NCBI GenBank assembly: GCA_035633115.1
Contig: DASQFN010000079.1
Location: 186,001-250,000, forward strand
Length of the DNA stretch: 64,000 bases
Direction: 5' to 3'
Origin: Gemmatimonadaceae bacterium
GTDB taxonomy: Bacteria > Gemmatimonadota > Gemmatimonadetes > Gemmatimonadales > Gemmatimonadaceae
This document shows positions 25,555 to 34,158 of the stretch, in pieces. A model generated the notes under the pieces. It was not told the origin of the DNA. It was given only the letters and a program-made list of their open reading frames with translations, and made no database searches. A program made the position numbers and the translations under genes. Numbering within the stretch: position 1 is the first letter of the stretch; each line of letters begins with the position of its first letter.

Positions 25555-26160
25555 CTAGAAGCGGACCCGTCCCGATCCGGGGAACGTTCCGCGAATCACT
25601 GGAATGCGGGAGTTGATCGCGATGGCGGTGCCGATGCGGCCGCGCCGACCGTCCGTGCGCGGATCGCATTCGTCACCATCGACTGCTCCTCCACGAAGGA
25701 CGACGGAGATGATTCCGCCAAGCACGGCACCGGTGTTGGATCCACCGCCCTGCCCGACCTGGACCCCGGAACCCGAAGGCATCTCAATCGGATGCGGCCG
25801 CGGCGCTGCCGCCGGCGCGGACTCCGTCGGAGCCGGGGTCTCGATCACGGGCTGGGGCTCGACCTCTTCGGTGACTTCGGCCACCTGGGTCTCAACCGGA
25901 GCGGGCGGAGTTCGTGGAGCCGGCCTATGCTTCACGACCCGCTGCGACTGCGCAACGCGCCGGGGTGCCGGCGGAGTTGTCCGCTCGATCGCCGACACCA
26001 CCTGGCTTGCCTTCGCCGCGTTTGTGGCGAGTGTCAGTCCGTCCGAGGTCGAGGCGAGATCGAGATCTTTCCTGAGATCGTCGCTCATCGTCTTGCTGCC
26101 GCCACTGCACGCCGTGACGATCAGTCCGGCTGCGCCTATCAATACGAGTCTTGTTTTCAT
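25555..26160 (-). CDS. Proline-rich hypothetical lipoprotein
   Basis: A 201-aa lipoprotein. Lipobox IVTACSG (Cys18) is followed by a helical segment (SDDLRKDLDLASTSDGLTLA), then a Pro/Ala/Val/Glu-rich stretch (about 75-135) and a glycine-rich segment with a hydrophobic core (GAVLGGIISVVLRGGAVDGDECDPR). The helical segment recalls the one in the next lipoprotein, which also has Asp/Leu periodicity after its lipobox. No enzymatic motif is visible. It ends with a strong terminator. Likely envelope-structural, but this is inference. Confidence 0.72.
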   Translation of the reverse strand: MKTRLVLIGAAGLIVTACSGGSKTMSDDLRKDLDLASTSDGLTLATNAAKASQVVSAIERTTPPAPRRVAQSQRVVKHRPAPRTPPAPVETQVAEVTEEVEPQPVIETPAPTESAPAAAPRPHPIEMPSGSGVQVGQGGGSNTGAVLGGIISVVLRGGAVDGDECDPRTDGRRGRIGTAIAINSRIPVIRGTFPGSGRVRF

Positions 26161-26410
26161 ATACCCAGGTCCTCTGCCACCTCGGCCGGAATGCGAGGCC
26201 GCACAGACGTGCGAGCCGGCCGGCCAAAATTGAGCGCTAGCGGTGCAACGGCCGCGCCATGTCGTTTTCCCTCTCTATTACACATCAACACGAGTTTTGT
26301 CCCCGCCGAGTGACAAGGCAGTCCAGCGAAATGGACAGCAGGTAGTGCACTGGAGACTGCGGTACTACACTATCGCGTATCGGAAATCGCAAACTGGTGT
26401 ACTCGACTTC

Positions 26411-26956
26411 ATGAACAGATCATTGAGCCGTACCGTGCTGCTTTTCGCTTCGCTTCTTTCGGCGGGCTGCAGCGATTCAGCAGGGGGTACACTGAGCACG
26501 CCTGAACGTGCCGCGATTGCCGACTCGCTGAAGCAGCTCGTCACTGCCACCTATGATCTTTCAAAGCCGAACGCAGTCGCGCGGCTGATGAGCCTCTACC
26601 CGACCGAAGGGCCCGTGATCTCGGCAAACAGCGGTCGTGCGACTACCACGCGTGCCGCACTGCAAAGTCAGGTGGAGACATTCTGGCAGTATGTCGGAAG
26701 CAACATGCGCAATCCACGGTGGGAATGGACATCGATGCACATCGACGTTCTCTCACCGAACGCCGCAGTGATGACAGCCACCTACCGGGTGCCGCACCTC
26801 AATCCGAACAACACGCCGCACGTCATCGGAGGCGCGTGGACCGCGGTTTTCGCCAACCGCGGGGGACGCTGGGTGATCGTTCAGGAGCATCTCTCCGACG
26901 TGCCGGCGGAGGTGAGCGCGCCCGCGCAGCCCGACACGGCCGCGCACCAGCACTAG
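26411..26956 (+). CDS. NTF2/SnoaL-like (DUF4440-type) lipoprotein
   Basis: A 181-aa protein. Signal and lipobox SAGCSD (Cys18) are followed by one NTF2-fold domain: helical LSTPERAAIADSLKQLVTATYDL, GRATTTRAALQSQVETFW, and beta-strand segments WEWTSMHIDVLSPNAAVMTATYRVPH and GGRWVIVQEHLSDV. This fold binds small hydrophobic ligands or acts as an isomerase, but catalytic residues are not identifiable. The ATG at 26411 starts the signal; the longer frame from 26243 is not credible. It converges on the small gene at 26964. Confidence 0.8.
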   Translation: MNRSLSRTVLLFASLLSAGCSDSAGGTLSTPERAAIADSLKQLVTATYDLSKPNAVARLMSLYPTEGPVISANSGRATTTRAALQSQVETFWQYVGSNMRNPRWEWTSMHIDVLSPNAAVMTATYRVPHLNPNNTPHVIGGAWTAVFANRGGRWVIVQEHLSDVPAEVSAPAQPDTAAHQH

Positions 26957-26963
26957 GCGAGCG

Positions 26964-27173
26964 TTACTCGCCCGGCTCGCTCGCTGCGACGGACGCGTTG
27001 AGATCCTGGCGAAGGGACGCATCACCGCTGGCGATCGCCTGCCACGTGATCTCGTTTCCCTTTCGAAAACCCTTCTTGGTGACCTTGACGCCCTCCGGAG
27101 AGATCGTCGCGATGTGCGGCTCACCGTTGATCACGATCTCTCGCTTAAGCGTCTTCTCGAGCTTTGTAGGCAC
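26964..27173 (-). CDS. Small conserved hypothetical protein
   Basis: A 69-aa cytoplasmic protein. It has the basic start MPTKLEKTLKREIVINGE, then a beta-rich middle (PHIATISPEGVKVTKKGFRKGNEITWQAIASGD) and a short tail. I recall similar 60-75 residue proteins with the ISPEGVKxTxKGxRKG core in several soil phyla, but no function. It lies between an NTF2-like and an FHA gene, divergent from the latter, and has no visible operon partner. Confidence 0.7.
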   Translation of the reverse strand: MPTKLEKTLKREIVINGEPHIATISPEGVKVTKKGFRKGNEITWQAIASGDASLRQDLNASVAASEPGE

Positions 27174-27264
27174 AGTCCAACCTCCGCTGAGGGTTCACTT
27201 CCTGCAACAAGATGCCATATCTTCCAGCCAAAGCCACCCCGAAACCCACGAAAGACTAGAATCC

Positions 27265-27774
27265 ATGGAACCAAATGCAACGGATCGGGACAGGGAATCG
27301 GCCTATCTGGTCTATGAGTTCGAGCGCCGGGCGTACCCCCTTTCCGATGCGGGTTTCACGATCGGGCGCGATGCCGCGGCCAATATCGTAGTACGCGAGC
27401 CATCTGTCTCGAGGTCACACGCCGAAGTGCGGGCAGAAGGCGGTGAGTACGTTCTTCACACCTCAGGGGCGACGGGTACCCGGTTGAATGGACATACGAT
27501 AAACACTCCGCATCAGCTCAGGGACGGCGACCGCATCGAAATCGGAACCGCCGAACTTACCTTCCGCAGATCGAAGCTTCCACTCGGCGTCTCAGTTGTC
27601 GACCGCGCCGAGCCCCGCCAGGACGATGTGCTCAGCAGGCGGACGACGATCACCAATCCGATTCTGGGCGTAGGGCACGATGTTGACGATCGACGCAAGC
27701 GGTGGCCGGTGGTGCTGATACTGGCAGTTCTGGCCGTGATTGCGGCGTGGCTCTACCTCACGCAGGTGCGGTAA
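27265..27774 (+). CDS. FHA-domain protein with C-terminal membrane anchor
   Basis: A 169-aa protein. Residues about 15-100 form an FHA domain: FTIGRDAAANIVV is the first strand-loop with the conserved Arg, SVSRSHAEVR holds the Ser/His contact, and GATGTRLNGHTI the Asn loop, so phosphothreonine binding is expected. The last 20 residues (WPVVLILAVLAVIAAWLYL) are a single membrane helix, making it tail-anchored with the FHA in the cytoplasm. Start ATG 27265 is preceded by no strong ribosome site; the track-like upstream frame from 26719 is a shadow. A Ser/Thr kinase such as the one at 56980 could be its partner. Confidence 0.88.
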   Translation: MEPNATDRDRESAYLVYEFERRAYPLSDAGFTIGRDAAANIVVREPSVSRSHAEVRAEGGEYVLHTSGATGTRLNGHTINTPHQLRDGDRIEIGTAELTFRRSKLPLGVSVVDRAEPRQDDVLSRRTTITNPILGVGHDVDDRRKRWPVVLILAVLAVIAAWLYLTQVR

Positions 27775-29128
27775 ATCGTCTGAGGACGCGCGCTTCGAGC
27801 GCTTCCTTCAGAGGTGCGAGCTCCAGCCGCTCCAGCACATCAGCGGCGAATGCGTAAGTGAGCAGCTGCCGCGCCATAGCCATTCCAATTCCCCGGCTCC
27901 GCAGATAGAACAGCGCGGTCTCGTCGAGGCGCCCAACCGTTGCACCATGGGTGCACTTTACGTCATCAGCGAATATCTCGAGCTGCGGCTTCGTGTCGAC
28001 TCGCGCGTGGCTCGATAGGAGAAGGTTGTTGTTACTCTGCTTGCCGTCGGTCTTCTGCGCCTCGGGGTGCACGTACACTTTGCCGTTGAACACTCCGTGC
28101 GAACGCCCGTCGAGTATCCCCTTGTAGAGCTCGTGGCTCGGACAGTTCGGCGCGACGTGCTCGACGTAAGTCTGATGGTCCATGTGCTGCGTGCCGTCGG
28201 CCAGGTAGAGTCCGTTGAGCACGCACTCCGCGGCATCTCCATCGAGCACGGTGTACACGTTCGTGCGTGAGAGGTCGGCTCCGGTCGCGAAGGAAAACGA
28301 CTCGTACCAGCTGTTGCGCGACTGGTGCGCCTGAATCGTCCCGACGTGGAATGCACGGGGACTCTCGCTCTGCAGCTTGTAGTGGCTCAGCCGGGCGCCT
28401 TCACCTAGTGTGACTTCACTGACCGCATTCGTGAACGATTCCGCGTCGCCGAGCGTGACATAGCTCTCGACGATTGTCGCCCGCGAATGATCACCCGCGA
28501 TTATCAGGTTTCGCGGATGTGATACGGAGCCGTCACCACCAGCGGCGATGAACACGAGGTGAATCGGCGCGTCCGGGACGGCATTCGCCGCGATCCGCAG
28601 CAGAGCTCCGTCGCGGAAGAATGCAGAATTCAGCGCGGTGAAGGCGGAGCTTCCCGGAACAGCGATGCTCCCTAGCAGCCGGCGTAGAGATCCTTCCGAG
28701 TCCCGCGCGATCGCGTACGAGAGGCTCTCGAACGAGATGCCGGATTTGTCGCCGGCAATTTCGGTCGAGAGCTCGGCAGAATACTGACCATTGACGAAGG
28801 TGATGGTCGGTCCGCCGAGCTCGGGAAGGAGAAAATTTTCCCGATCCTGAATCGAGAGCGCCTTTGGCTCAGCCGGATGGAAGACACGGTCAGCGATCGG
28901 CGCGACGCTCGTGAAGTGCCAGTCTTCATTCTTCATCGTCGGGAAGCCGAGCGACTCGAAGCTGGCGAAGGACTCACGCCTTAGTCGCCCCAGCCACTCG
29001 GGCTCGGACTGAAGGGCGCCTGAGGCGAGACGCTCGAAATCCGACTGGTAAGCTCTTCGCGAGAGTGAATGGGGCGCCGCCTTCAGGTCGTTGGGTGGAT
29101 TCTTCGTCGTCGGCTGCGCCTGCGTCAC
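27758..29128 (-). CDS. sufD: SufD, Fe-S cluster assembly protein
   Basis: A 456-aa partner of SufB and SufC in the SUF scaffold. The N-terminal helical part contains FPTMKNEDWHFTSVAPIA, typical of SufD. The central right-handed beta-helix includes VAPNCPSHELYKGILDGRSHGVFNGKVYVH, and the conserved C-terminal segment is CTHGATVGRLDETALFYLRSRG. It overlaps sufC by four bases, so it is co-translated after sufC in a sufBCD order. Its 3' end overlaps that of the FHA gene by 17 bases. Confidence 0.96.
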   Translation of the reverse strand: MTQAQPTTKNPPNDLKAAPHSLSRRAYQSDFERLASGALQSEPEWLGRLRRESFASFESLGFPTMKNEDWHFTSVAPIADRVFHPAEPKALSIQDRENFLLPELGGPTITFVNGQYSAELSTEIAGDKSGISFESLSYAIARDSEGSLRRLLGSIAVPGSSAFTALNSAFFRDGALLRIAANAVPDAPIHLVFIAAGGDGSVSHPRNLIIAGDHSRATIVESYVTLGDAESFTNAVSEVTLGEGARLSHYKLQSESPRAFHVGTIQAHQSRNSWYESFSFATGADLSRTNVYTVLDGDAAECVLNGLYLADGTQHMDHQTYVEHVAPNCPSHELYKGILDGRSHGVFNGKVYVHPEAQKTDGKQSNNNLLLSSHARVDTKPQLEIFADDVKCTHGATVGRLDETALFYLRSRGIGMAMARQLLTYAFAADVLERLELAPLKEALEARVLRRFTAPA

Positions 29129-29895
29129 GCGGTGGCTCCCGCAGCCGCGCCGGCGCCTTCGGAAACCCAGTCGTAACCCTTCTCCTCGAGCGCGAGCGCC
29201 AGCTCTTTGCCTCCGGACTTCGCTATGCGGCCGCTTACGAGCACATGCACGTAATCGGGGATGATGTAATTGAGCAGCCGCTGATAGTGCGTGACCACGA
29301 TAGTCGCATTGTCGGGCTGCCTGAGCTTGTTGACACCCGCAGCCACGATCCGCAGAGCATCGATGTCGAGACCGGAATCCGTCTCGTCGAGAATCGCGAG
29401 GCGCGGCGAGAGCACGGCCATCTGCAGGATTTCGTTGCGCTTCTTCTCTCCGCCGGAGAAGCCGGTGTTCACGGACCGATTGAGCATCGACAGGTCCACG
29501 TCGACGAGCTTCATTTTCTCTTCCATGAGATCGAGAAACTCGAGTGGGTCGAGCTCTTCGAGTCCCTTTGCCTTTCTGATCTCGTTGTAGGCTGACCGCA
29601 GGAAGTACGCGTTGGTGACGCCGGGAATTTCAACGGGATACTGGAAGGCGAGGAATATTCCCTGCTGCGCGCGGACTTCCGGGTCAATCGCGAGCAGATC
29701 CTGCCCGTCGTAGGTGACGCTGCCTTCGGTCACTTCGTATCCGGGGTGTCCCGCCAACACCTGCGCAAGTGTGCTCTTCCCCGATCCGTTGGGGCCCATC
29801 ACCGCGTGCACCTCCCCCTCGTTGACGGTGAGGTCCACTCCGCGGAGTATTTCCTTTCCTGCTATCGACGCATGGAGATTCTTGATTTCTAGCAC
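29125..29895 (-). CDS. sufC: SufC, Fe-S assembly ATPase
   Basis: A 256-aa ABC-type ATPase that drives cluster assembly on SufB-SufD. Walker A GPNGSGKST, the Q-loop region FLAFQYPVEIPGV, signature SGGEKKRNEIL and Walker B LAILDETDSGLD are all intact. I place the start at GTG 29895, which follows AAAGGACAACA and gives the canonical LEIKNLHASIAGKEIL N-terminus. A frame from 29973 would begin inside an inverted repeat and add a Lys/Ser tail of no family relevance. It is separated from sufB by 237 bases that hold a large hairpin, while it overlaps sufD by four bases. Confidence 0.95.
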   Translation of the reverse strand: MLEIKNLHASIAGKEILRGVDLTVNEGEVHAVMGPNGSGKSTLAQVLAGHPGYEVTEGSVTYDGQDLLAIDPEVRAQQGIFLAFQYPVEIPGVTNAYFLRSAYNEIRKAKGLEELDPLEFLDLMEEKMKLVDVDLSMLNRSVNTGFSGGEKKRNEILQMAVLSPRLAILDETDSGLDIDALRIVAAGVNKLRQPDNATIVVTHYQRLLNYIIPDYVHVLVSGRIAKSGGKELALALEEKGYDWVSEGAGAAAGATA

Positions 29896-29967
29896 TGTTG
29901 TCCTTTTCGATTTGTAAGCCTCACCTTCCGACTTCTTGCCCTCGCCGCTGCTCACTATCTGCGAGCT

Positions 29968-30083
29968 GGCCACAGAATCACAGAATCAGAGAACTCTTAG
30001 GGGGAACAGCTCGTGCGGCTCGGAACTCTCGCGCCAAGGTGAGTTCCCAAATTACTCTTCTGTGATTCTGTGATTCTGTGGCC
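29968..30083 (-). repeat. Long inverted repeat between sufB and sufC
   Basis: Perfect 21-base arms, 29968-29988 and 30063-30083, enclose 74 bases. The left arm holds two copies of ACAGAATC and the right arm their complements. A second inner pairing GGGAAC (30002-30007) / GTTCCC (30043-30048) would extend the structure. It lies in the transcript between sufB and sufC, 72 bases ahead of the sufC start. It may be a folded RNA barrier or a small mobile remnant. Confidence 0.7.
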
Positions 30084-30132
30084 AGCGCATAGATCCTGAG
30101 CGGCAACGAGACTTTCACGCGGCGCGCGATAC

Positions 30133-31569
30133 CTATCCGACCGATCCCTCGAGCGTGATTCCCAGCAGCTGCTGAGCTTCGACAGCGAATTCCATCGGCA
30201 GGTTCTGGAACACTTCCCGACAAAACCCGCTCACGATCATCGACACCGCGTGCTCGGCACTCAGCCCGCGCGTCTTGCAGTAGAAGATCTGATCCTCACC
30301 GATCTTCGACGTCGACGCCTCGTGCTCCAGCGTCGCCGTGTTGTTCTGCACCTCGATGTACGGGAACGTGTGCGCGCCGCACTGGTTTCCGATCAGCATC
30401 GAGTCGCACTGCGTGTAATTCCTCGCGCCCGCGGCTTTCGGCAGAACCTTCACCTGCCCGCGATAGCTGTTATTGCCGTGCCCCGCTGAAATTCCCTTGG
30501 AGACGATCGTCGACTTCGTGTTCTTCCCGATGTGAATCATCTTGGTTCCGGTGTCCGCCTGCTGATGGTTGTTCACCACCGCCACCGAATAGAACTCGCC
30601 CGTCGAGTTGTCGCCCTGAAGAATCACACTCGGATATTTCCACGTAATCGCCGAGCCCGTCTCTACCTGCGTCCAGGAGATCTTGGAATTCACGCCGACG
30701 CACTTCCCTCGCTTCGTCACGAAGTTGAAGATGCCGCCCTTGCCCTCGGCATCACCGGCATACCAGTTCTGCACGGTCGAGTACTTCACTGACGCGTTGT
30801 CCAGAGCGATGAGCTCGACTACTGCCGCGTGCAGCTGATTGGTGTCGCGTTTCGGCGCTGTGCAGCCCTCGAGATAGCTCACCGAGGCGCCTTCGTCGGC
30901 GATGATCAGCGTCCGCTCGAACTGGCCCGTGTTAGCGCTGTTGATGCGGAAATAAGTAGACAGCTCCATCGGGCATTTCACACCCTTCGGCACGTAGCAG
31001 AACGACCCGTCGCTGAAAACGGCGGCGTTCAGGGCAGCAAAGAAATTGTCGCTGTGCGGAACAACGGTGCCGAGGTACTTCTCGACGAGCTCGGGATGTG
31101 TCTGCACCGCCTCGCCGAAGGAGCAGAAAACGATTCCGTACTTGCCCAGCTCCTCCTTCATTGACGTGCCGACGGAAACGCTGTCGAAAATCGCGTCCAC
31201 CGCAACGCCGGCAAGCGTCTTCTGCTCGTTGAGGGAGATTCCGAGCTTCTTGTAGGCGCTTAGCAGCTCGGGGTCGACGTCATCGAGACTCTGCAGCGGC
31301 TTGACGCTCTTCGGCGCCGAGTAGTAGCTGATATCCTGGTAGTCGATGGGCTCGTAGTGGATGTTCGCCCAGTGCGGCTCCTTCATCGTGAGCCACCGGC
31401 GGTATGCCTTCAGGCGCCACGCGAGCATGAACTCGGGCTCGTTCTTTTTCTGCGAGATCACCCGGATTACGTCCTCGTTGAGGCCGCGTCCAATCGTGTC
31501 CGTCTCGACGTCGGTAACGAAGCCGTACGGATACTCTCGATTGACCAGTGTCTCGATTGCCGATCCCAT
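30133..31569 (-). CDS. sufB: SufB, Fe-S cluster scaffold protein
   Basis: A 478-aa scaffold on which nascent Fe-S clusters are built. Landmarks are [24 protein letters not shown] near the N-terminus, [28 protein letters not shown] with a conserved Cys, and [50 protein letters not shown] toward the C-terminus. It is the first gene of the leftward sufBCD operon. The ATG follows AAGGAG by five bases and is preceded by a recognisable promoter at 31611-31639. It is divergent from the Rieske-sufS operon. Confidence 0.97.
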   Translation of the reverse strand: MGSAIETLVNREYPYGFVTDVETDTIGRGLNEDVIRVISQKKNEPEFMLAWRLKAYRRWLTMKEPHWANIHYEPIDYQDISYYSAPKSVKPLQSLDDVDPELLSAYKKLGISLNEQKTLAGVAVDAIFDSVSVGTSMKEELGKYGIVFCSFGEAVQTHPELVEKYLGTVVPHSDNFFAALNAAVFSDGSFCYVPKGVKCPMELSTYFRINSANTGQFERTLIIADEGASVSYLEGCTAPKRDTNQLHAAVVELIALDNASVKYSTVQNWYAGDAEGKGGIFNFVTKRGKCVGVNSKISWTQVETGSAITWKYPSVILQGDNSTGEFYSVAVVNNHQQADTGTKMIHIGKNTKSTIVSKGISAGHGNNSYRGQVKVLPKAAGARNYTQCDSMLIGNQCGAHTFPYIEVQNNTATLEHEASTSKIGEDQIFYCKTRGLSAEHAVSMIVSGFCREVFQNLPMEFAVEAQQLLGITLEGSVG

Positions 31570-31610
31570 CCTAACTCCTTGGCGTTACAGCACTTCCTTG
31601 CATAGATTGA

Positions 31611-31639
31611 ATCCTAAGTAACTTTGTCGGGATAAGCAA
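31611..31639 (-). promoter_or_regulatory. Candidate sufB promoter
   Basis: On the minus strand, TTGCTT (31639-31634) and TAGGAT (31616-31611) are spaced by 17 bases, a fair sigma-70-like pair, 42 bases before the sufB ATG. The rightward Rieske/sufS start lies 67 bases beyond. No obvious Fe-S regulator (IscR-type) palindrome is visible in the 136-base divergent region. Confidence 0.45.
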
Positions 31640-31705
31640 CCTACCACTGCTGGCTGCGGGCTGCGACCTGCGGACAACGATGCTTCCAGACTGCGGAGCG
31701 GATAC

Positions 31706-32095
31706 TTGGAAGATTCTGGGTTCGAAGCTGTTGCAAAGGTCGACGAAGTTCCCGATGAGGGGACATTCGGCGTCGTCAAGTCGACCGGTGAGCCGGTATG
31801 TCTCATCCGGCACGGGGGGCGCATCACTGCTGTATCCGACACATGCGCTCATCAGGAGTTCGCCATGTCCCTCGGCGACGTGCTTCCCGACGGCACAATC
31901 CAGTGCGCATGGCATGGCGCGAGGTTCGACACCGCAACCGGCGCCGTACGCCAGGGGCCGGCGACTGATCCGCTTCCCATATTCACAGTGAAGATCGAGG
32001 ATGGAATGGTTCTCGTCGGCCCCGCCTGTCCGCGGGCGGGCGCCGGTCACCGGATGTCCGAGGCGTGGATCCCCGCTGGGGAGGTGGAGCAATGA
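31706..32095 (+). CDS. Rieske-type [2Fe-2S] ferredoxin
   Basis: A 129-aa soluble Rieske protein. The two metal motifs are CAHQEF (first Cys/His pair) and CAWHGARFD (second pair), as in the ferredoxin component of non-heme oxygenases and in SUF-linked Rieske proteins. The start is TTG at 31706, preceded by GGAG-containing sequence. Its stop overlaps the sufS start by four bases (ATGA). This tight coupling suggests an electron-transfer role in cluster assembly, as seen for Rieske genes in other suf operons. The C-terminal 20 residues extend past the usual family end. Confidence 0.88.
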   Translation: MEDSGFEAVAKVDEVPDEGTFGVVKSTGEPVCLIRHGGRITAVSDTCAHQEFAMSLGDVLPDGTIQCAWHGARFDTATGAVRQGPATDPLPIFTVKIEDGMVLVGPACPRAGAGHRMSEAWIPAGEVEQ

Positions 32096-33306
32096 ATCGC
32101 CGCGCCGATTTCCCCCTTCTCGCCGCGAATCCCGACATCCACTACCTCGACTCGGCCGCAACCTCGCAGAAGCCGCGCGTTGTGCTCGACGCGATGCGCG
32201 AGTTCTACGAGACGAGCTACGCCAATCCGCACCGCGGTGCTTATGCGCTTTCGGTTGCGGCCACTGAATGCTACAGCGGCGCGAGAGAGACGATCGCGAA
32301 ATTCCTGGGCGTCGCGGATTCGGAATGTCTCATCTTCACCCGGGGGACCACCGAATCGATCAACCTCGTCGCTTCGGCATGGGGGCGTGAAAACGTCGGG
32401 CGCGGCGACGACATAGTGGTCACCGCGCTCGAGCATCACGCGAACTTCGTCCCGTGGCAGCAGCTGGCGATCGAGAGGGGCGCGGGTTTCCGCATCTGCG
32501 AGCTGACGAGTGACGGGAGAATCGATCTCGATCGATTGCGATCGCTCTTGACCCATCGCACGCGTGTCGTCGCGTTCAGCCATGTGTCGAACGCGTTGGG
32601 CACGGTCAATCCGGTGCGTGAGATCGTTGAAATGGTGCGGCGGCAGACCGATGCGCTCATCGTCATTGACGGTGCCCAAGGCGCTCCGCACCTGAGCGTT
32701 CGATTCGACGACCTCGGCGTCGACTTCTACGCATTCAGCGGACACAAGATGTGTGGTCCAATGGGGATTGGCGGGCTCATTGGAAAGCGCGAGATCCTGG
32801 AGAGCATGCCTCCTTACCAGACGGGGGGAGACATGATCGAGTTCGTCTACGACGAGACGACCACCTGGAATGCGCTGCCCCACAAGCTGGAGGCCGGGAC
32901 GCCGAATGCAGCAGACGCAGTGGGACTCGCCGCGGCGGCGGAGTATCTCGATGCGATCGGAATGGACGAAGTGCTGCGTCACGAGCGCGCGCTGCTAGCC
33001 AAGGCACAGAATCGTCTCTCGGAGATCGAAGGCATCCGCATCTATGGTCCGCCGGCGGCCGAGCGGAGCGGAGTGCTGAGCTTTACGCTCGGCGATGTGC
33101 ACCCTCACGACCTCGCCACGATCCTCGACGGCGACGGAGTTTGCATCCGCGCGGGACATCACTGCGCACAGCCGCTGATGCGGCGGCTCGACCTGGCGGC
33201 GACGGCTCGCGCATCGTTTTACGTCTACAACGACGAGTCGGATATCGACGCGTTGGTGGACGGCGTTCTCAAGGCAAAAGGAGTGTTCGGCCACGCAGCC
33301 GTCTGA
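32092..33306 (+). CDS. sufS: SufS cysteine desulfurase
   Basis: A 404-aa PLP enzyme that mobilises sulfur from cysteine. The PLP lysine is Lys219 in AFSGHKMCGPMG, and the catalytic Cys358 sits in RAGHHCAQP, with the extended SufS-type loop. VVTALEHHANFVPWQ and SNALGTVNPV bind cofactor and substrate. The ATG at 32092 follows GGAGGTGGAG and overlaps the Rieske stop codon. The frame back to 32065 is not needed. Sulfur acceptor is most likely SufU encoded downstream. Confidence 0.96.
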   Translation: MNRRADFPLLAANPDIHYLDSAATSQKPRVVLDAMREFYETSYANPHRGAYALSVAATECYSGARETIAKFLGVADSECLIFTRGTTESINLVASAWGRENVGRGDDIVVTALEHHANFVPWQQLAIERGAGFRICELTSDGRIDLDRLRSLLTHRTRVVAFSHVSNALGTVNPVREIVEMVRRQTDALIVIDGAQGAPHLSVRFDDLGVDFYAFSGHKMCGPMGIGGLIGKREILESMPPYQTGGDMIEFVYDETTTWNALPHKLEAGTPNAADAVGLAAAAEYLDAIGMDEVLRHERALLAKAQNRLSEIEGIRIYGPPAAERSGVLSFTLGDVHPHDLATILDGDGVCIRAGHHCAQPLMRRLDLAATARASFYVYNDESDIDALVDGVLKAKGVFGHAAV

Positions 33307-33446
33307 CAGCCGCTCGATCGGGTTGCTCATCGTTTCGAGCGGTGTCTCCTACCTGATCCGGCACTTCTTCTTCCTAGGCCATTGGCGCCACTGTCCTATC
33401 AGAAGCGCCTCACTATTGTATCACTGCCCTCCGCCCCTGAACTTCT

Positions 33447-33486
33447 GTAAAGTATCCTTGACATTGCGACAAGGATGCTTTACACT
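33447..33486 (+). promoter_or_regulatory. Promoter nested in a palindrome ahead of a membrane-protein/XRE pair
   Basis: Consensus -35 TTGACA (33458-33463), 17-base spacer, -10 TACACT (33481-33486). A near-perfect inverted repeat with 14-base arms GTAAAGTATCCTTG (33447-33460) and CAAGGATGCTTTAC (33470-33483, one mismatch) covers both boxes. Its placement means a bound dimer would block transcription. The downstream XRE protein is the obvious candidate binder. Confidence 0.75.
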
Positions 33487-33513
33487 GCCTCTCAACTTAA
33501 CGGGGGTAGAAAA

Positions 33514-33921
33514 ATGGTGGACACGACGGCAAATCGATCCAGTCGTGGGACGGAAGCGCTGGTCTGGGGAATCGTGTGGGTGATCTCGTATTTCGGTGCT
33601 CGAATGGCGCTCGAGCAGATGGGTGAGCCGCAGCCCGATCTCGGCCGCATCGTCGTCGCGCTCGTCCCTTTGCTGCCCTTCATGGCGTTCCTTTGGAAGT
33701 TCATCGCTTTCATGCGCGAAGCGGACGAGCTCGAGCGCCGCATCCAACTCGAGGCACTGGCCATCGCTTTTCCATTGGCGATGGTGCTCCTCATGGTGCT
33801 CGCGCTGGTTCAGCTCGCAACGCCGCTCAACCCGAACGATTGGAGCTACCGCCACGTGTGGTATTTCCTCCCGATCTTCTGGTTCGGGGGTCTCTCCATT
33901 GCGAAGCGCCGCTACCAATGA
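33514..33921 (+). CDS. Small four-helix membrane protein, hypothetical
   Basis: A 135-aa protein with four predicted helices (ALVWGIVWVISYFGARMAL, IVVALVPLLPFMAFLWKFI, ALAIAFPLAMVLLMVLALVQ, VWYFLPIFWFGGLSIAK) and a charged loop (MREADELERRIQLEALAIAF) between helices two and three. It resembles the membrane partner usually found with short YgzD/YozG-like HTH proteins, but its function is not established. The ATG at 33514 follows GGGGGTAG; an in-frame ATG at 33475 lies inside the promoter region. The last codon overlaps the XRE gene start. Confidence 0.8.
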   Translation: MVDTTANRSSRGTEALVWGIVWVISYFGARMALEQMGEPQPDLGRIVVALVPLLPFMAFLWKFIAFMREADELERRIQLEALAIAFPLAMVLLMVLALVQLATPLNPNDWSYRHVWYFLPIFWFGGLSIAKRRYQ

Positions 33922-34124
33922 AAAACCAGCTTCGGATTCTTCGCGCCGAGCGGGAGTGGAGCCAGGCTGAGCTCTCGGAGCGCCTGGGCGTCTCGCGACA
34001 GACGGTGAACGCGATAGAAACCGGACGTTACGACCCCAGCCTGCCGCTGGCATTTCAAGTAGCCCGGCTCTTCGAGAAGAAGATCGAAGAAATCTTTGAA
34101 CCCGACGGATCGGGTAACGGGTAA
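33918..34124 (+). CDS. Short XRE-family HTH regulator
   Basis: A 68-aa protein that is essentially one Cro/CI-type helix-turn-helix: LRILRAEREWSQAELSERLGVSRQTVNAIETGRYDPSLPLAFQVARLFEKKIEEIF. Family members of this size act as autoregulators of a neighbouring membrane-protein gene. Here the membrane gene overlaps it by four bases, and a palindrome covers their common promoter. The sensed signal is unknown. It sits inside the suf cluster, 34 bases before sufU. Confidence 0.93.
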   Translation: MKNQLRILRAEREWSQAELSERLGVSRQTVNAIETGRYDPSLPLAFQVARLFEKKIEEIFEPDGSGNG

Positions 34125-34158
34125 CCGGCCAAGCGCACCCGCGGTTATCTTGACGATA

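Noticed and set aside
26362-26372. GTACTACACTA, similar to part of the BlaI operator and to a word at 40066-40077
   Set aside because: Shared core of eight bases is expected about this often by chance in 64 kb, and no dyad is present at either place.
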